Assembly (NCBI RefSeq): GCF_030272615.1
Contig: NC_081414.1
Location: 231,011,733-231,075,732, forward strand
Origin: Cryptomeria japonica
Lineage: Eukaryota; Streptophyta; Pinopsida; Cupressales; Cupressaceae
Direction of reading: 5' to 3'
DNA length: 64,000 bases
In this document: positions 47,762 to 58,950 of the stretch, piece after piece
Layout of the letters: each line of letters starts with the position of its first letter
Numbering within the stretch: position 1 is the first letter of the stretch
The notes under the pieces: generated by a model
Told to the model about the DNA's origin: nothing
The model's input: the letters and a program-made list of their open reading frames with translations, nothing else
The model's database searches: none
Made by a program: the position numbers and the translations under genes

Positions 47762-48652
47762 TCAGTTTCCTCCTTTGAATTTCTTGAACCTTTCCGGTTT
47801 GTCCTTGTTGTCACCATTAGGACAGTTTACAACAATATGTCCTATCCAATTGCAAGAAAAACATTTCAAAGGGAGCTTACCTCTGTATTTGCCAGTTCCT
47901 TTAGGAAGTTTCCTAGCAAGAAGAGCTTCAAATGCTATCAGAATCTCCTCATCATCCATTTCTCTGCTCTGTCTTGGTTCACCACTAGCGCTACGTTTTT
48001 TTCATTTTCTGGATGGTACAACAGAAGCTTTAAAAGATGATTCAGTCTTTTGAACACTGCCATCAAAATTGTTTAGCTCATAGGCTATCAACTTTGCAAT
48101 GATGGAGTCTAGGGATACCTTAGTTTTTTCTATTGATCTCAACTCCTGAATAAGAACAACCCTTATTGCATAGACCGATAATAAGGATCTCAAGACTTTG
48201 CTCACCATAGTGGAATCTTCTATTTTACCACCTGCACTCTTGATATCTCTAACAATGATTTTGATTCTTATTCCATACCATTGAATGGTCTCACCTTCAA
48301 CCATCCGCATGTCTTCAAACTTCCCTCTAAGGCTTTCTTCCTTATCTTGTTTTACATGTTCATCACTGCCATAGATATTTTCAAGAGTATCCCATACCTC
48401 TTTGAGATTTACCTTATCTTGGACATCAATAGACTCAATGTCAGATAAACTACTAATTAGGGCTTCCATGACTTGCCCATTCTCCTGCATCTCTCTCTTT
48501 TGGTCATCGGTGAGAGTACCGGTAGGGGCAACATAGGCATTCTCAACATTGGTCCAGTGTTGAGCACCCATGCTTCTGATGTATATCTTCATTCTGTCTT
48601 TCCATATACTGAAATTTTCTCTGTTGAACTTTGGACCTTCCCTCTTCATCAT
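47762..48652 (-). pseudogene. gag: Cop-G Gag
   Basis: Starts MMKREGPKFNRENFSIWKDRMK, a UBN2-type Gag. A block of 216 residues ends at an in-frame TGA (48002-48004). The same frame continues to the knuckle KCFSCNWIGHIVVNC, a complete CX2CX4HX4C, and a second TGA at 47762-47764. The protease is in the same frame, so three stops are all that break gag-PR. Confidence 0.9.
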
Positions 48653-48709
48653 TAGATTGGGATCTTTACCTCAAGCGGTTAAGCTTATAACACATAGGAC
48701 TTGGAGGAT

Positions 48710-48721
48710 GCTCTGATACCA
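48710..48721 (-). other. Cop-G primer-binding site
   Basis: TGGTATCAGAGC on the minus strand, perfect, two bases from the LTR. Confidence 0.92.
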
Positions 48722-48723
48722 AT

Positions 48724-50203
48724 TGATAACTCAACGATGAATGAATAGTACCAAACTAGTACTGAGAGGGGGGGTGAATCAGTATAGACAAAAACACAAT
48801 CTTAAACTGGTTTGTTAGCAGACATTGTGCATTAACAGACAAACAGTAACATCGGTCTTTAAACAGAGTACAACCGACAAAACCCAAAATAACTAAGACA
48901 AGCATAAACCGATTGACACTTATCTTCTCATACAATCTAACACTTCATTTCCATTTCACCCTAGTGCATGAACAGGTAATCTATCATCAAAGATATACAT
49001 ATAACAGCTAGATCAACATGATTCACTACTTGATAGAAAACAACATAGCATCACATGAAGAAGACATTACATATGACACATATTTTTCACGTGGAAACCC
49101 AATTGGGAAAAACCATGGTGGGGATGAATACCCACAAGCTTGTTTTAGAACTCTTTAGAAGTCTGCTCTATTAGGAGCCTTGTCCGGCTAAAGAATGATA
49201 CAATAGGTTCTGTTAGGAACCGATCCTGTTAGGGATCACCCGGTTAAGGGATGGCTAGAATACCCGGTTAAGGGTTAAACCCTGTTAAAGGTTACCTTGT
49301 TAGAGGAATTCAAGAACTCAATAGTTTGAGTCACCCTATTAAAGGATTTACAACAAGCTAGTTAAAGCTACCTTGTTAAGGGATTTCTTGACTATTGAAG
49401 TGGTTAGAGATCAATAGGTATTACAATGATATGGTAACCACACTCAATGCCAATGCAGATCCACTTTAGCTCCTCTTCACCTTCTGCACTTACACTCTAC
49501 AGGTATCACTTCACTCTTCCGGTCTGGCAAGAATCACATATCTTCACCTGGATACTCACACACAACTTTTTCCAACAACCTCAGAAAGAAGGACAACATC
49601 GAACTTATAGGAAAACATATAGGTCAGTAGCATAAACCCTAAACCCTAAACCTATTAGGTTAAGGAATTCAAATGGTTCAATCCTGACCGTTGAGCATAC
49701 TGCACTAAATGCAATAGTCATGATCCAATCTCAAGACATTCTCCATCATTTGTTTTCCACCGATTTCATGGCAACTGATAACCCATCATGCGTTATCACC
49801 ATTTACAGGCTTCGCACATTCCCAAGGTAGATGGGAACAATCTCCTTCATGCAAGATCCTTCATGTGCACAAGGCTAACATGGCAACACGATCTGTTCTT
49901 CGTTACAATGATAACTCATCACACAAAGTCACCGGTTGAGCTACACACGCTTGAAGAACTTCAACAAAAAACCCTAAAGTTGAGACTACCAACCGGTAGT
50001 CATACAAAGCTTCCATGTGCCGGTTCCCATAACCATATGCCTGTTCACCTTGAACAAACACATCGCTTCACTTTGGCACAAATGCTTCTTCACAGTGTTA
50101 CATCGGTTCTCATATATATCGGTTCTCTCCTCTTCAGCATATTGACATCAATGACAACATACAATGTCATTATATCCTCATACCAGTTCACATAATGCCA
50201 ACA
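48724..50203 (-). repeat. Cop-G 5' LTR
   Basis: TGATAACTCAACG...AATGCCAACA in plus reading, collinear with 42832-44329 and followed by TSD AATGA. The telomere-like units recur at 49634-49652. Confidence 0.94.
48760..48784 (-). other. U5 hairpin of Cop-G
   Basis: TACTGA (48760-48765) and TCAGTA (48779-48784) flank GAGGGGGGGTGAA. The 3' LTR copy has the same arms with an expanded G run. Confidence 0.65.
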
Positions 50204-50542
50204 AATGAGCATTCTAATCGTCTAGTCAATCTTATGCAATCAAGCCTTCTTGTGATCAAGCTATCAACCACATTTTCGTTCTTTGTTGAGCTCTTGTGCA
50301 CACATAAAATATGAGAGAAAACATATCAAACAAGATCAATGGAGATAGGAAGAAATGGAGATTAAAACCCTACTAAACATGTGAATGGTATATTTGCTTG
50401 TTTTGTTTGATTTGCATTGTCTTAGGTATCTTCATTGTGTATGGTGGATTGCTTTCATTGTTAGGCTAGGGTTTTGTGGTTGGATCCATTTTAGTCTTTC
50501 AATATTGTTTTTTCCATTATGCACTTTTCACCATATACATTT

Positions 50543-50560
50543 TGGCATGCTCAGTGGGAC
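50543..50560 (+). other. Gyp-H primer-binding site candidate
   Basis: TGGCATGCTCAGTGGGAC follows the CA terminus by three bases. Its form matches the long non-Met primer sites of Gypsy elements. The tRNA cannot be named from the window. Confidence 0.55.
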
Positions 50561-52419
50561 CCTTGTCCCTTTATTTTGACATTTTGTTTGCAGATTTGGT
50601 GTTTTTCAAAGTTGCACGTTCACCATTGCGATAATTTTGCATTTTTTTGCATCTGTGACAGATCCGACCATATTACATCTGCGACTGATATCTTCGCATT
50701 TTTGACTTTCTGCTAATTTTACAGATCTGAGATCTGAAAATCACATATGTGCTTGATAAAATCGCGTTTCTATCATAAAATTGCATCTGGGTTTCGTAAA
50801 ATCGTGTTTTTATTTTGCAGGGTTTTGGATCAAAATTTTGCATTTACAGGTTTTTCAAAGTTGCATTTGTGTCTTATCTTTCTGCGCCTGCGATCCGTTT
50901 ATGTGTCTGCATCTAGTATAGCCATGTCTGTGTTTTCAATTTTTTATTATTTTGATCTTGATTAGGGTTTTTTAATTTTATTTTTGAGCACTAATCTCTT
51001 TTCATCTGACTAACGAAGTGGTGTAGCTATCTAAAAAGGAGAAAAAACGTCTTGTCAAAGGCCCCTGTTTCACAAATTCTTTAGGATTTAAAATTCACCT
51101 AAGGTGTGTGCCTGCAGGAGGCGTATTATCTCAAAACTACTAACAAGTTTGGTGCAGGATCTTTGGCAAATATTTTGATTTCATAATTGCTTACTTTATC
51201 TTCTTTAGTCTAGAAAACACTTCCATTGGTGCTCTTTGTGTCTTAAGCAATAAGATCTTTTTTGTTTCCTTTTAGAGGGCTTGCCTCCTGAGTAGCCCAT
51301 AAGGCCAAGTGAGAGGGAACGACCCAAGTGGTAACAAGCCAAAGCTAAGCTCTTCTAAGCCACTATAAATAAACATGTTTGTGATGAAAGTTTCAAGCAA
51401 CAGGTGTTACATGTTGTTATAACGATGTTATGATTCCCCATAAAACCTATATAGTGCAACCTCTATAGGCTGGGAGGCCTTCCATTTAATGGAGTGTAAT
51501 ACGCTGCTGATTATAGCCACCCGAATGGATGCCCTTACTAGACACTTTTTGTGTTAGAAGCCAAAAACCTTTTAGTTTTTGGCGTACGAGGTCGGACCTC
51601 TGAAGCGGCTCACATTCTTACGGTTCTAAGTAGAGATACAAATTTCACCACGAGGAGTTTTCATGGGGACTAGTGCTTGGCTTCCCTAGAGAAGTGAATG
51701 TCGAGGGTGGAAACAGTGGGGTCAAGCATCTAAGTATTCACTCTAAATTGCATAGCTCGGGGGAAACCCCACATGAGATTCAACAAGTGTTGTCCCGACC
51801 AACCCTAGGATTTGTGCTTGCATTATCAAAACACTTAAATATTTTTAAACAAAACAAAGAAACATTGTGTCTTCCATGTTTTCAAGGGTATATCAAAATT
51901 TTTCACATCACACTTCACATTTGGAAACATTTTGATACCCTAGACAAGACACTTTCAAACATTGAGTCTTCATTGTTATTATGTCCTCTTGCCACGAAAA
52001 GAGTAAAAACATTGAGATTTGACCACATTAAACATCCTACAAACTGGGCAGAATCATGCAAAGAATCAGAAACTGCATCTGTGTCTGATGAAACCGTGTT
52101 TGCAATAAAAAAATGCACATGTGCAGTGTAAAATTTCATTTGTGTCTTACAAGCAAATTGTCAGCAAAGAAATTGTTATATTCATCTAAAATTGCATCTA
52201 TGACTGATATAATTGCGCCTGTGTCCAGAAAACACGTTTGTGTGTGACAAAACCACATTGTTATCTTCAGTATAAATATGTCATTGTCACTACAAGAATT
52301 GCATTTGTGTTCACTAAAACTGTGCTTTTGATCAGAAATCACGTCTAGGTTTATTAAAACTATCTGCGATTCATAGTTAAGAAATTACAAGAAACTCTTG
52401 AGAACAATAAGGGCTTAAG
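50561..52419 (+). other. Gyp-H leader, first part
   Basis: Two zones of degenerate short repeats around 'TTGCATCTGTG...AAAATCGCG' (about 50630-50900 and 52060-52350) flank a GC-richer block at 51030-51830 without repeats. No supported ORF is present. The frame at 51673-52131 is not coding in character. Packaging or translation signals would be expected here by position. Confidence 0.55.
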
Positions 52420-54071
52420 TGTTGGCATTTTGGCATTTAGTTGTCATTGATGTCAACCAGTTTGGCAAGGTCGCCGACAAGTAAGAAGAGGTGACTGATC
52501 TGATGGCACTATACACGAGAGTGAGTAGACATAAGGAAGGCTTACCGGTAAGGCATAAACCGGGATGATGGTTGTATGTTAGCATGATTTTTGACAACCA
52601 GTAGAGCATTAAATTGGTCTGGAGGTTGGCTGCCTGTTTTTGATGAAGAGGTAGAATGCTAAAATCATCACAAACCACCGAAGGTGAAGATGTATTACCG
52701 GTGTAGCGAGCACAATCAGTTATGAGAAGGAGAAGGTCTCACATGTAAAGGCATGTACCGGTATGAGTTTTTTGAATTCTCAAGTATGAACTAACTGTGT
52801 GTCGGTGAGCTAAGTGATTGACGTTGTGATGCCATGTGGAGCTGAGGTGGCAAACATGCAGAAGTCGGTGAAGCCTCCATCGACATGGTTGTTGAAACAA
52901 CTAGTCAACATTAATGAAACAACCACAAATCATGTGATTGTAACTGACTGATGTGGCTTGAGGAAGAATGAACAATAGAGGAAGATCAAGGAGTAGTTGG
53001 TGCCTAGATCAATGCAAAGGAAATAAGATTGCAAGAAGATCTCGAAAAGGAAACAACTGAGCACCTTTTTGAGTCGACATATTTCAAGGTATAGAATCAT
53101 GTATGAGATTGCTATCTTTAGCAAGTATGCATTGGATAATGGAAAACATGTACAAATGCATTCCTGGAGTACAAGTGATCGATCCAAGATAGACTGGATT
53201 GGATCTCATGAAGATTGTGTTGGTTAAAGGAAACCCTAATCACTCAGTATTTGAATGCAATCTTGGTGGGAAACCATGGTGATAAATAAATGAGCCTGAA
53301 ACAGAGAAAGGTGACGTTGCAGAGAAAGAAAAAGAAAAGAGAGAGCTTAATCATAGAGAAGGATCACTTTTCCTTAGAATTTATTCTAAGAAGGTTGCAG
53401 AGAAAGTGAGCAAGAAAACCGGTGAGAGGGTTTAACCGATAGTGTTTGAGTACCAGTTTAACTATAGCAGGTCCAACAGTTAAGCAAACCAATGATGTGT
53501 GGCAGAGCAAGACAACAACATCCAAGTGTGACATAGAAAGTTGTGATATTGTGAGAAAGAGAGAGTGACCTCACAAACGATAGTGTGATATCCTATGGAG
53601 AAGAAAAGATTGTCAACCAACAGTAAGTTAATTGATCAAGGGTTGCAGAATTTATTTGCAACAAGAAGCCATAACTATATCAAAATTGTATTCCCAATAT
53701 ACATCACCAAGTTGGAGCTTCGTGCAGGGGTTGGTGCTCCTTGGGTTGGTACCCTAAAATTAGTAGGGGTTGGTTCTCCTTGGGTTGATTCCTTAAATCT
53801 TTGTAATTCAGTGTGTTACTTGTGAGGATGGATTGGAGCAGTAGTCTCCAGCAACATTTCTCATCGAGGTTTTTCGCATATTGTGTTTTCCTCGTATATC
53901 TGGTGTTGTGGGTTCCATTTGTGTGATTGATCTCTTTGGTTTAGCTTTTGTTTTACTGGCTTGATTGTTTAGTGCTTAGGACAATAACCGGTATTTTGAA
54001 ATTGCTTTGAAAGTCAAAAAGGTTTAGGAACCACTTATTCACCCTCTCTCAGTGGTACTCTGTGCTCAATA
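52420..54071 (+). repeat. Cop-F 5' LTR
   Basis: TGTTGGCATTTTGGC...GTGCTCAATA. The terminal CA has become TA. It is longer than the 3' copy owing to indels, including extra sequence near 52930-53050. Confidence 0.92.
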
Positions 54072-54073
54072 AT

Positions 54074-54085
54074 TGGTATTAGAGC
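54074..54085 (+). other. Cop-F primer-binding site
   Basis: TGGTATTAGAGC, one change from the initiator tRNA-Met type site. Confidence 0.88.
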
Positions 54086-54272
54086 CTAGGTTCCCAGGTA
54101 TTTTTAAACCTTGGGTAGATTCTGGAATGAGAACACAATGGAAAGAAATGAGTCTTCTTCCTCAAAAGCCCCCATGTTTGATGGATCCAACTATGCCTTT
54201 TGGAGTAGAAGAATGGAGACCTATATTTCCTCTCTTGGTTTTTTGATGTGTGGATGTCTGTCAAGAATGGGT

Positions 54273-55344
54273 TGATGGAATTGAAAAGAACTGAGAGGGG
54301 GGGTGAATCAGTGACACCAATTTAAATACTACTTCAAACACTATTTGATAGATGAACTTAACACAACTTTTAAACATAGTGCATGCAATCCAAAATGATA
54401 TAACAACATCCACCATAACACAAGTGTTTATATGTGGAAAACCCAAATATGTAAAAACCACGGTGAGATGGAACTCACAAGTTAACTATTTGTAGTAATA
54501 GATAACCGACCAATTAAGGTCTACAAAGTGCTCTGCTCGGAGCGAATCTTGTTAGAGATCCCAAAGCTTGATTAGAAGCCTATACCCTATTAGGAGTAAC
54601 CTCGTTGGAGGATTCAAGAATCCAAACTTATAGATCACCTTGTTAGAGTATTTGTACATTGAAGCTTGTTAGAGCTTACCCAGTTAAGGGATTTGATTAT
54701 GTTGTAATGGTTAGAAAACAATAAGAATGGTTTGATCTATTCTGAGTAGCACAATACTTGCTTGATTAGATCCTTCTAAGTACATTCAACACTGCTCTTC
54801 ATCTTAACACTTATCTCTCTTTAACAAAAACTTTCACTCACTCTTGATGCATACCATCATTAACATAACATCTCTCTCAAATGATTCACTAAGATGTCTT
54901 TAAATAGGCATTCAAATCTTATGTCAGTCCAAGGAAATCAAAACACAATTTCCTAGGTGCAATGTATCTAGACATGTGATCATAACTCATCACAATAATT
55001 GCTGCCAAGTAGTCAGTGTTGGTAACTCATCACAAAAATAACCAAATACCAGTTGGAACAATCAATACCAGTTTGAATAAAACATATGAACTGCTATCCT
55101 TGAATCTTCACTTGATCTCCATCTTGATGTTCATCTTGATTCCCACTTAGTATAAGCATAGGTTGTCTCTTATTCACATACCAGTTGCCACAAAGTACTA
55201 GTTAAAGATAAACCTCTAACATACCGGTTAACAGTGTAAATAATTGAAGTTACATCGGTAGTCAATATAATCATATGTGTGTGTGAGAGTGTTTCATCAA
55301 TGACAACAAGTGATGAATGCATTACAATTATCATCAAGCCAACA
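54273..55344 (-). mobile_element. sLTR-I: solo Copia LTR in Cop-F gag
   Basis: TGATGGAATTG...AAGCCAACA in plus reading, 1072 bp, with TSD TGGGT at 54268-54272 and 55345-55349. Both target copies lie in the gag codons for 'NGY', so the junction can be checked against Cop-C. Its 3' terminal zone has the same G-run hairpin as the other Copia LTRs and repeats of a 'TTGTTAGAG' motif also seen in Cop-G. Confidence 0.92.
54290..54312 (-). other. U5 hairpin of sLTR-I
   Basis: ACTGA (54290-54294) and TCAGT (54308-54312) flank GAGGGGGGGTGAA, 17 nt from the LTR end. Confidence 0.6.
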
Positions 55345-55957
55345 TGGGTATGTTGTTCCTACTATTTTTCCCACTGATCCAGATGCCAAAAGGGAGTATG
55401 AGAACAATGCAAAGGCCAAACATGCTATCTTGAGCGGACTGTCTGATAATGAGTTTGTCAAAGTCATGCATTGTGTATCGGCCAAGGAGACTTGCGATAA
55501 ATTGCAGAGGTTATTTGAAGGAGATGCAAAAGTCAAAGAGGCCAAGTTGCAAGCACTAAGGGGCCAACTTGAAGGCATCAAGATGAAAGATGATGAAAAT
55601 ATTGTAGACTACCTTCATAGATTTGATGAAACTATGAATACCATCAGAGGACTTGGAGAAGAAATTGCAGATGAGATTATTGTCAAGAAGGTACTTATAT
55701 CTCTCACACCCAAGTATGATGCTAAGGTGTCTTCCCTAGAAGAAGCCAAGGATCTGAAGAATTTTACAATGGATGAGTTATTTGGCTCACTAATAGCCTA
55801 TGAAATGAGAACAACTGATGATACTTCCTTGAGGAAAGAAGCAATGTTCAACACCACCAAAAAGGGCAAAGAAGTATCTACTCATAAAGAATCTAGTGAA
55901 GACTCTAATGCACAAGTAGAAAACTTTGTCAGGAATCTCAAAAGAGGATCCGACTAG

Positions 55958-57280
55958 TATAAAGGAAAGCTACCACTTAAATGTTTCAATTGTGGTAAGG
56001 TTGGACACTTTGCTACAAAATGTCCCCACAAAGAAACCAGTGGAGATGAGTCAAGAGAGTTTAACAAATATGTTGGCAAAGATAGAGAAAGAAACATCTA
56101 CCGAAGTCAAAACAACCTATATACTATTGAGGATGATACAACAGATGAAGAAAATGCATTAGAAGATGATTACCATGAGAATGACATAAAAGTCAATCTC
56201 TTCATGGCACTTGGTGAACCAGTTGATGAAGATGAGGAAGAGGAGGATATTGAAGCTGAAGTGGATTTGGAAGGTGAGCTTATCAGTGCTCTTGAGAAAT
56301 TGAGTAAAAGAAGAAGAGAACTCAAAAAAGGACAAGCTTGCTGCAGAAGATGAACAAGTTCTCTTGAAGCAATCCCTGGATGAGTCAAGTCAAGTTATAT
56401 CTAACTTGAAATTGTAGCTGGAAGAAACTAAGAGGATATGTGAAGCTACATCCTCTGATCTCACAAATAAGGAAAATGAGTATCAAGATTTGGAAGAAGA
56501 AATAGTGAAGCTCAAAAAGGAGCTTGAAGAAAGTAAGGAAGAAATAAAATTAAGGATCAAATATGAAGGCAACACTGAGGCCTTAGACAAGATGTTAAGC
56601 AAATAGAAGCAATCTAAAGACACCGGTGGCTTAGGATTTGAAGAAGGACAAAGTTCAACCAACAAAGATACATCTGATGAAGAAATAAAGTTCACCTCTT
56701 CAAATTAAGTTGAAGAAAAGAAGACATTCAATGTAGGCAAGGAAACCGACAAAAAGACATATGCAAATGTTGTTGGAAATTGCCACAAAAATCGGTATAC
56801 ACAAGCAATGAACCACAAGCCACACTCATTGCACCAACATGAAGATCCAAGGATAAATGCAAGAGTTGACCATGAAGGATTCACCAGAATCAACAACATG
56901 AAGGGAAGACCCCCAATGAGGTAGTCCTTTGTAGGATTAAGGCAACTTAACCAGTATGTTTCTAACTTTCATGGTTACTACTACCAGTGTAACAAATTTG
57001 GGCATAGAATAGCTGACTGTAGATTAACCAATAAGCCCTCTATGAGTTATGAAAGTAGAAATACATTTAATACACTCTGGGATATGAATGTTGTCTGTTA
57101 TCAGTGCAATGTATGTGGTCATAAGAGTTTTGAGTGTAGGAAGAATAAACTAGTACCCCACAATAATTTTAAGGATTTTATTTTAAATGAAAATGTAAAA
57201 TACTATAACTGTGAAGAGTTTGGACACATAGCAAGGTTGTGTAAAAATAGGAAGATTAAGCAGAGGAAGGCAAATCCTGA
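55958..57280 (+). pseudogene. gag: Cop-F Gag C-terminal region: knuckles and coiled coil
   Basis: The first knuckle KCFNCGKVGHFATKC is a complete CX2CX4HX4C. An acidic stretch follows (ALGEPVDEDEEEEDIEAEVD), then a heptad-rich part at about 56270-56620, and a basic region with TRINNMKGRPPMR. Three more knuckle units close it: YYQCNKFGHRIADC (first Cys is Tyr), CYQCNVCGHKSFEC (complete) and YYNCEEFGHIARLC (first Cys is Tyr). Stops and frameshifts lie in the coiled-coil part. Order and content agree with Cop-C, so this is a family trait. Confidence 0.82.
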
Positions 57281-57791
57281 TCAAGAACCAGTAACTGAAC
57301 CTAAGCACAATATAGCAGCTGACAAGAAGAAGGAAACCAAACCAATATGCATTGAGAAAGAAAAGGAAAAGGCAGAATCAAGTCTCATAGAAAAGACTGC
57401 CTTACATGTTGAAAGGAAAAATCTATGGGTTGTAAATAGTGGTTTCTCTAACCACATGACTGGTGAAAAAAATAAATTCATCAAACTTGAAGATTGGAAT
57501 GATGGTTCAGTAAGATTTGGAGACAACTCATCCATCAAAATAAAGGGAAAAGGCACTCTAAGTATTGATGGAAAATTGAAGGCACGTGATTTATATTATG
57601 TGGAAGGCCTAAAGCATAATTTTTTGAGTGTGAGTCAGATGTGTGACAAAGGTTATAAATTCACCTTTGACTCAACTGGTTGCCAGATAAAGAAAGACAA
57701 CACTGGTCAATTTGTGGCAGAAGGAAAGAGAACAAATGGCAATGTTTATAATTTGAAGGAATGCTATGAGTCCCAATGCATGTTAGGATAG
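57281..57791 (+). pseudogene. pol: Cop-F protease with active-site Asp changed
   Basis: The frame is open from the third knuckle to the end of the domain. The active site reads LWVVNSGFSNHMTGE: the catalytic Asp is Asn, codon AAT at 57435-57437, where Cop-C has Asp. SVRFGDNSSIKIKGKGTLSI, YYVEGLKHNFLSVSQM and GNVYNLKECYESQ follow, then a TAG. With this change the protease should be inactive. Confidence 0.88.
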
Positions 57792-58950
57792 GTTGATGAA
57801 AGCTGGTTGTGGCACCGAAGATTAGGCCACATAAACTTGGATAACCTAGTTGCAGTAAGAAGAAAAGGGGTGTGTGATGAATATTCTACCCATCATCAAA
57901 CTGGTAAGAACATTTTGTGATGAATGTGTGAAAGGTAAGCAAACTAAGGAAAGATTCAGGACAAAAGAGCACAACACCTCAAGACCACTTCAAATCGTGT
58001 ATACAGATCTGTGTGGTCCAACTAGGACAAGAGCACTTGCAAGTGAAAGATAATTTATGCTCTTTATTGATGACTACTCAAGAATAACATGGGTCAGTTT
58101 CTTGCACGATAAGTCACAAACATTTGAAAGATTCAAGATCTTTAGGAAGATGGTGGAGAAAGAAAGTGGGTGCAGGTTAAAATGCCTAAGATCAGACTGG
58201 GGTGGAGAGTTTACATCAAATGAATTTGAAGATGATTGTGAAAAATATGGAATCAGAAGGCAATACTTAGGTCCTAGGACACCACAGCAAAATGGTGTGG
58301 TAGAAAGGAAGAACAAGACAGTTAAGGAAATGACCAAAACCATGTTAAATGAGGCCAGTTTGCCAGACACATATTGGAAGGAAGTTGTTCATACTGCTAC
58401 ATATACCTTGAACCGAGTTCAATTAAGAACAAACAACAGAATGACACCTTATGATTTGTAGTATGACCGGAAGCCATCAGTAAAATACTTCAAAGTATTT
58501 GGAAGCAAGTGCTTTATCAAGAAAGATCTGGATGGTCTAGGAAGCTTTGACTCTAGGAGTGATGAAGGAATCTTCCTTGGTTACTCATCTAACAACAAGG
58601 CCTACAAATGCTACAACAAAAGGATAAGAGTCATTGAGAGTGTGCATGTGAAATTTGATGAGGGTATGTACAAAGGATGTCAACCACAGGTCAACCAATA
58701 TGATGATTCCGGTGATGAAGATCAGTTAGACAATAAACCAGAAGAAGCATCCAAGAAGGCTCCCAACTGGTATGTGCAGTTGAATCACTTGGAAGAGCAA
58801 ATTTTAGGAAATAAGAGTGATGGTGTGCAGACTAGAAGAAGACTTGCCTGGAATGATGAACAAGTCAACTTCAGCCTCATGACTGAAGTAGAACCTAAAA
58901 CATTCAATGAGGCCAGCAAAAGACAAGAATGGATGGATGCCATGCAATAA
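57792..58950 (+). pseudogene. pol: Cop-F integrase
   Basis: The zinc region WLWHRRLGHINLDNLV and, after a frameshift, CDECVKGKQTKE. The catalytic core is YTDLCGPTRTR, RSDWGGEFTSNEFEDDCEKYG and PRTPQQNGVVERKN, with all three acidic residues present. The domain is stopped once between the first Asp and 'FMLFIDDYSRITWVSF', and again after MTPYDL (58459-58461). The C-terminal part has SRSDEGIFLGYSSNNKAYKC and a linker with GNKSDGVQTRRRLAWNDEQV. Confidence 0.88.

Larger units (their letters stand above)
42832..50203 (-). mobile_element. Cop-G: Copia LTR retrotransposon
   Basis: TSD AATGA at 42827-42831 and 50204-50208, LTRs of 1498 and 1480 bp, a perfect TGGTATCAGAGC primer site, a CCAAAGGGGGGGAT purine tract and a nearly complete gag-pol in one frame broken by a few stops. 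It is among the best preserved coding regions in the window, yet it has a changed integrase active site. Confidence 0.95.
42365..50539 (+). repeat. Gyp-H 5' LTR, split by Cop-G
   Basis: The left piece 42365-42831 consists of TAATTAAATAAAT-type palindromic blocks and ends near a TATATAA box at 42793-42799. The right piece 50209-50539 carries the rest to the CA terminus. AATGA lies at both junctions with Cop-G. The opening is related to sLTR-K. Confidence 0.8.
54138..55957 (+). pseudogene. gag: Cop-F Gag N-terminal part, split by a solo LTR
   Basis: Starts MERNESSSSKAPMFDGSNYA, as in Cop-C. A two-base T insertion after 'SSLGF' shifts the frame, and sLTR-I then interrupts it after 'VKNG'. Beyond the insertion the text resumes with YVVPTIFPTDPDAKREYENN, AKHAILSGLSDNEFVKVMHC and LRGQLEGIKMKDDENIVDYL, better preserved than in Cop-C. 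It ends at a TAG (55955-55957) just before the first knuckle. The apparent ATG at 55310 lies inside the guest and is not a start. Confidence 0.88.

Noticed and set aside
49788-50195. A 135-codon plus-strand frame
   Set aside because: It lies wholly in the Cop-G 5' LTR, antisense to the element, and recurs in shortened form in the other LTR. It is a chance frame.
51673-52131. A 152-codon plus-strand frame as a gene
   Set aside because: It lies in the Gyp-H leader, crosses into the short-repeat zone and shows no domain or composition typical of a protein.
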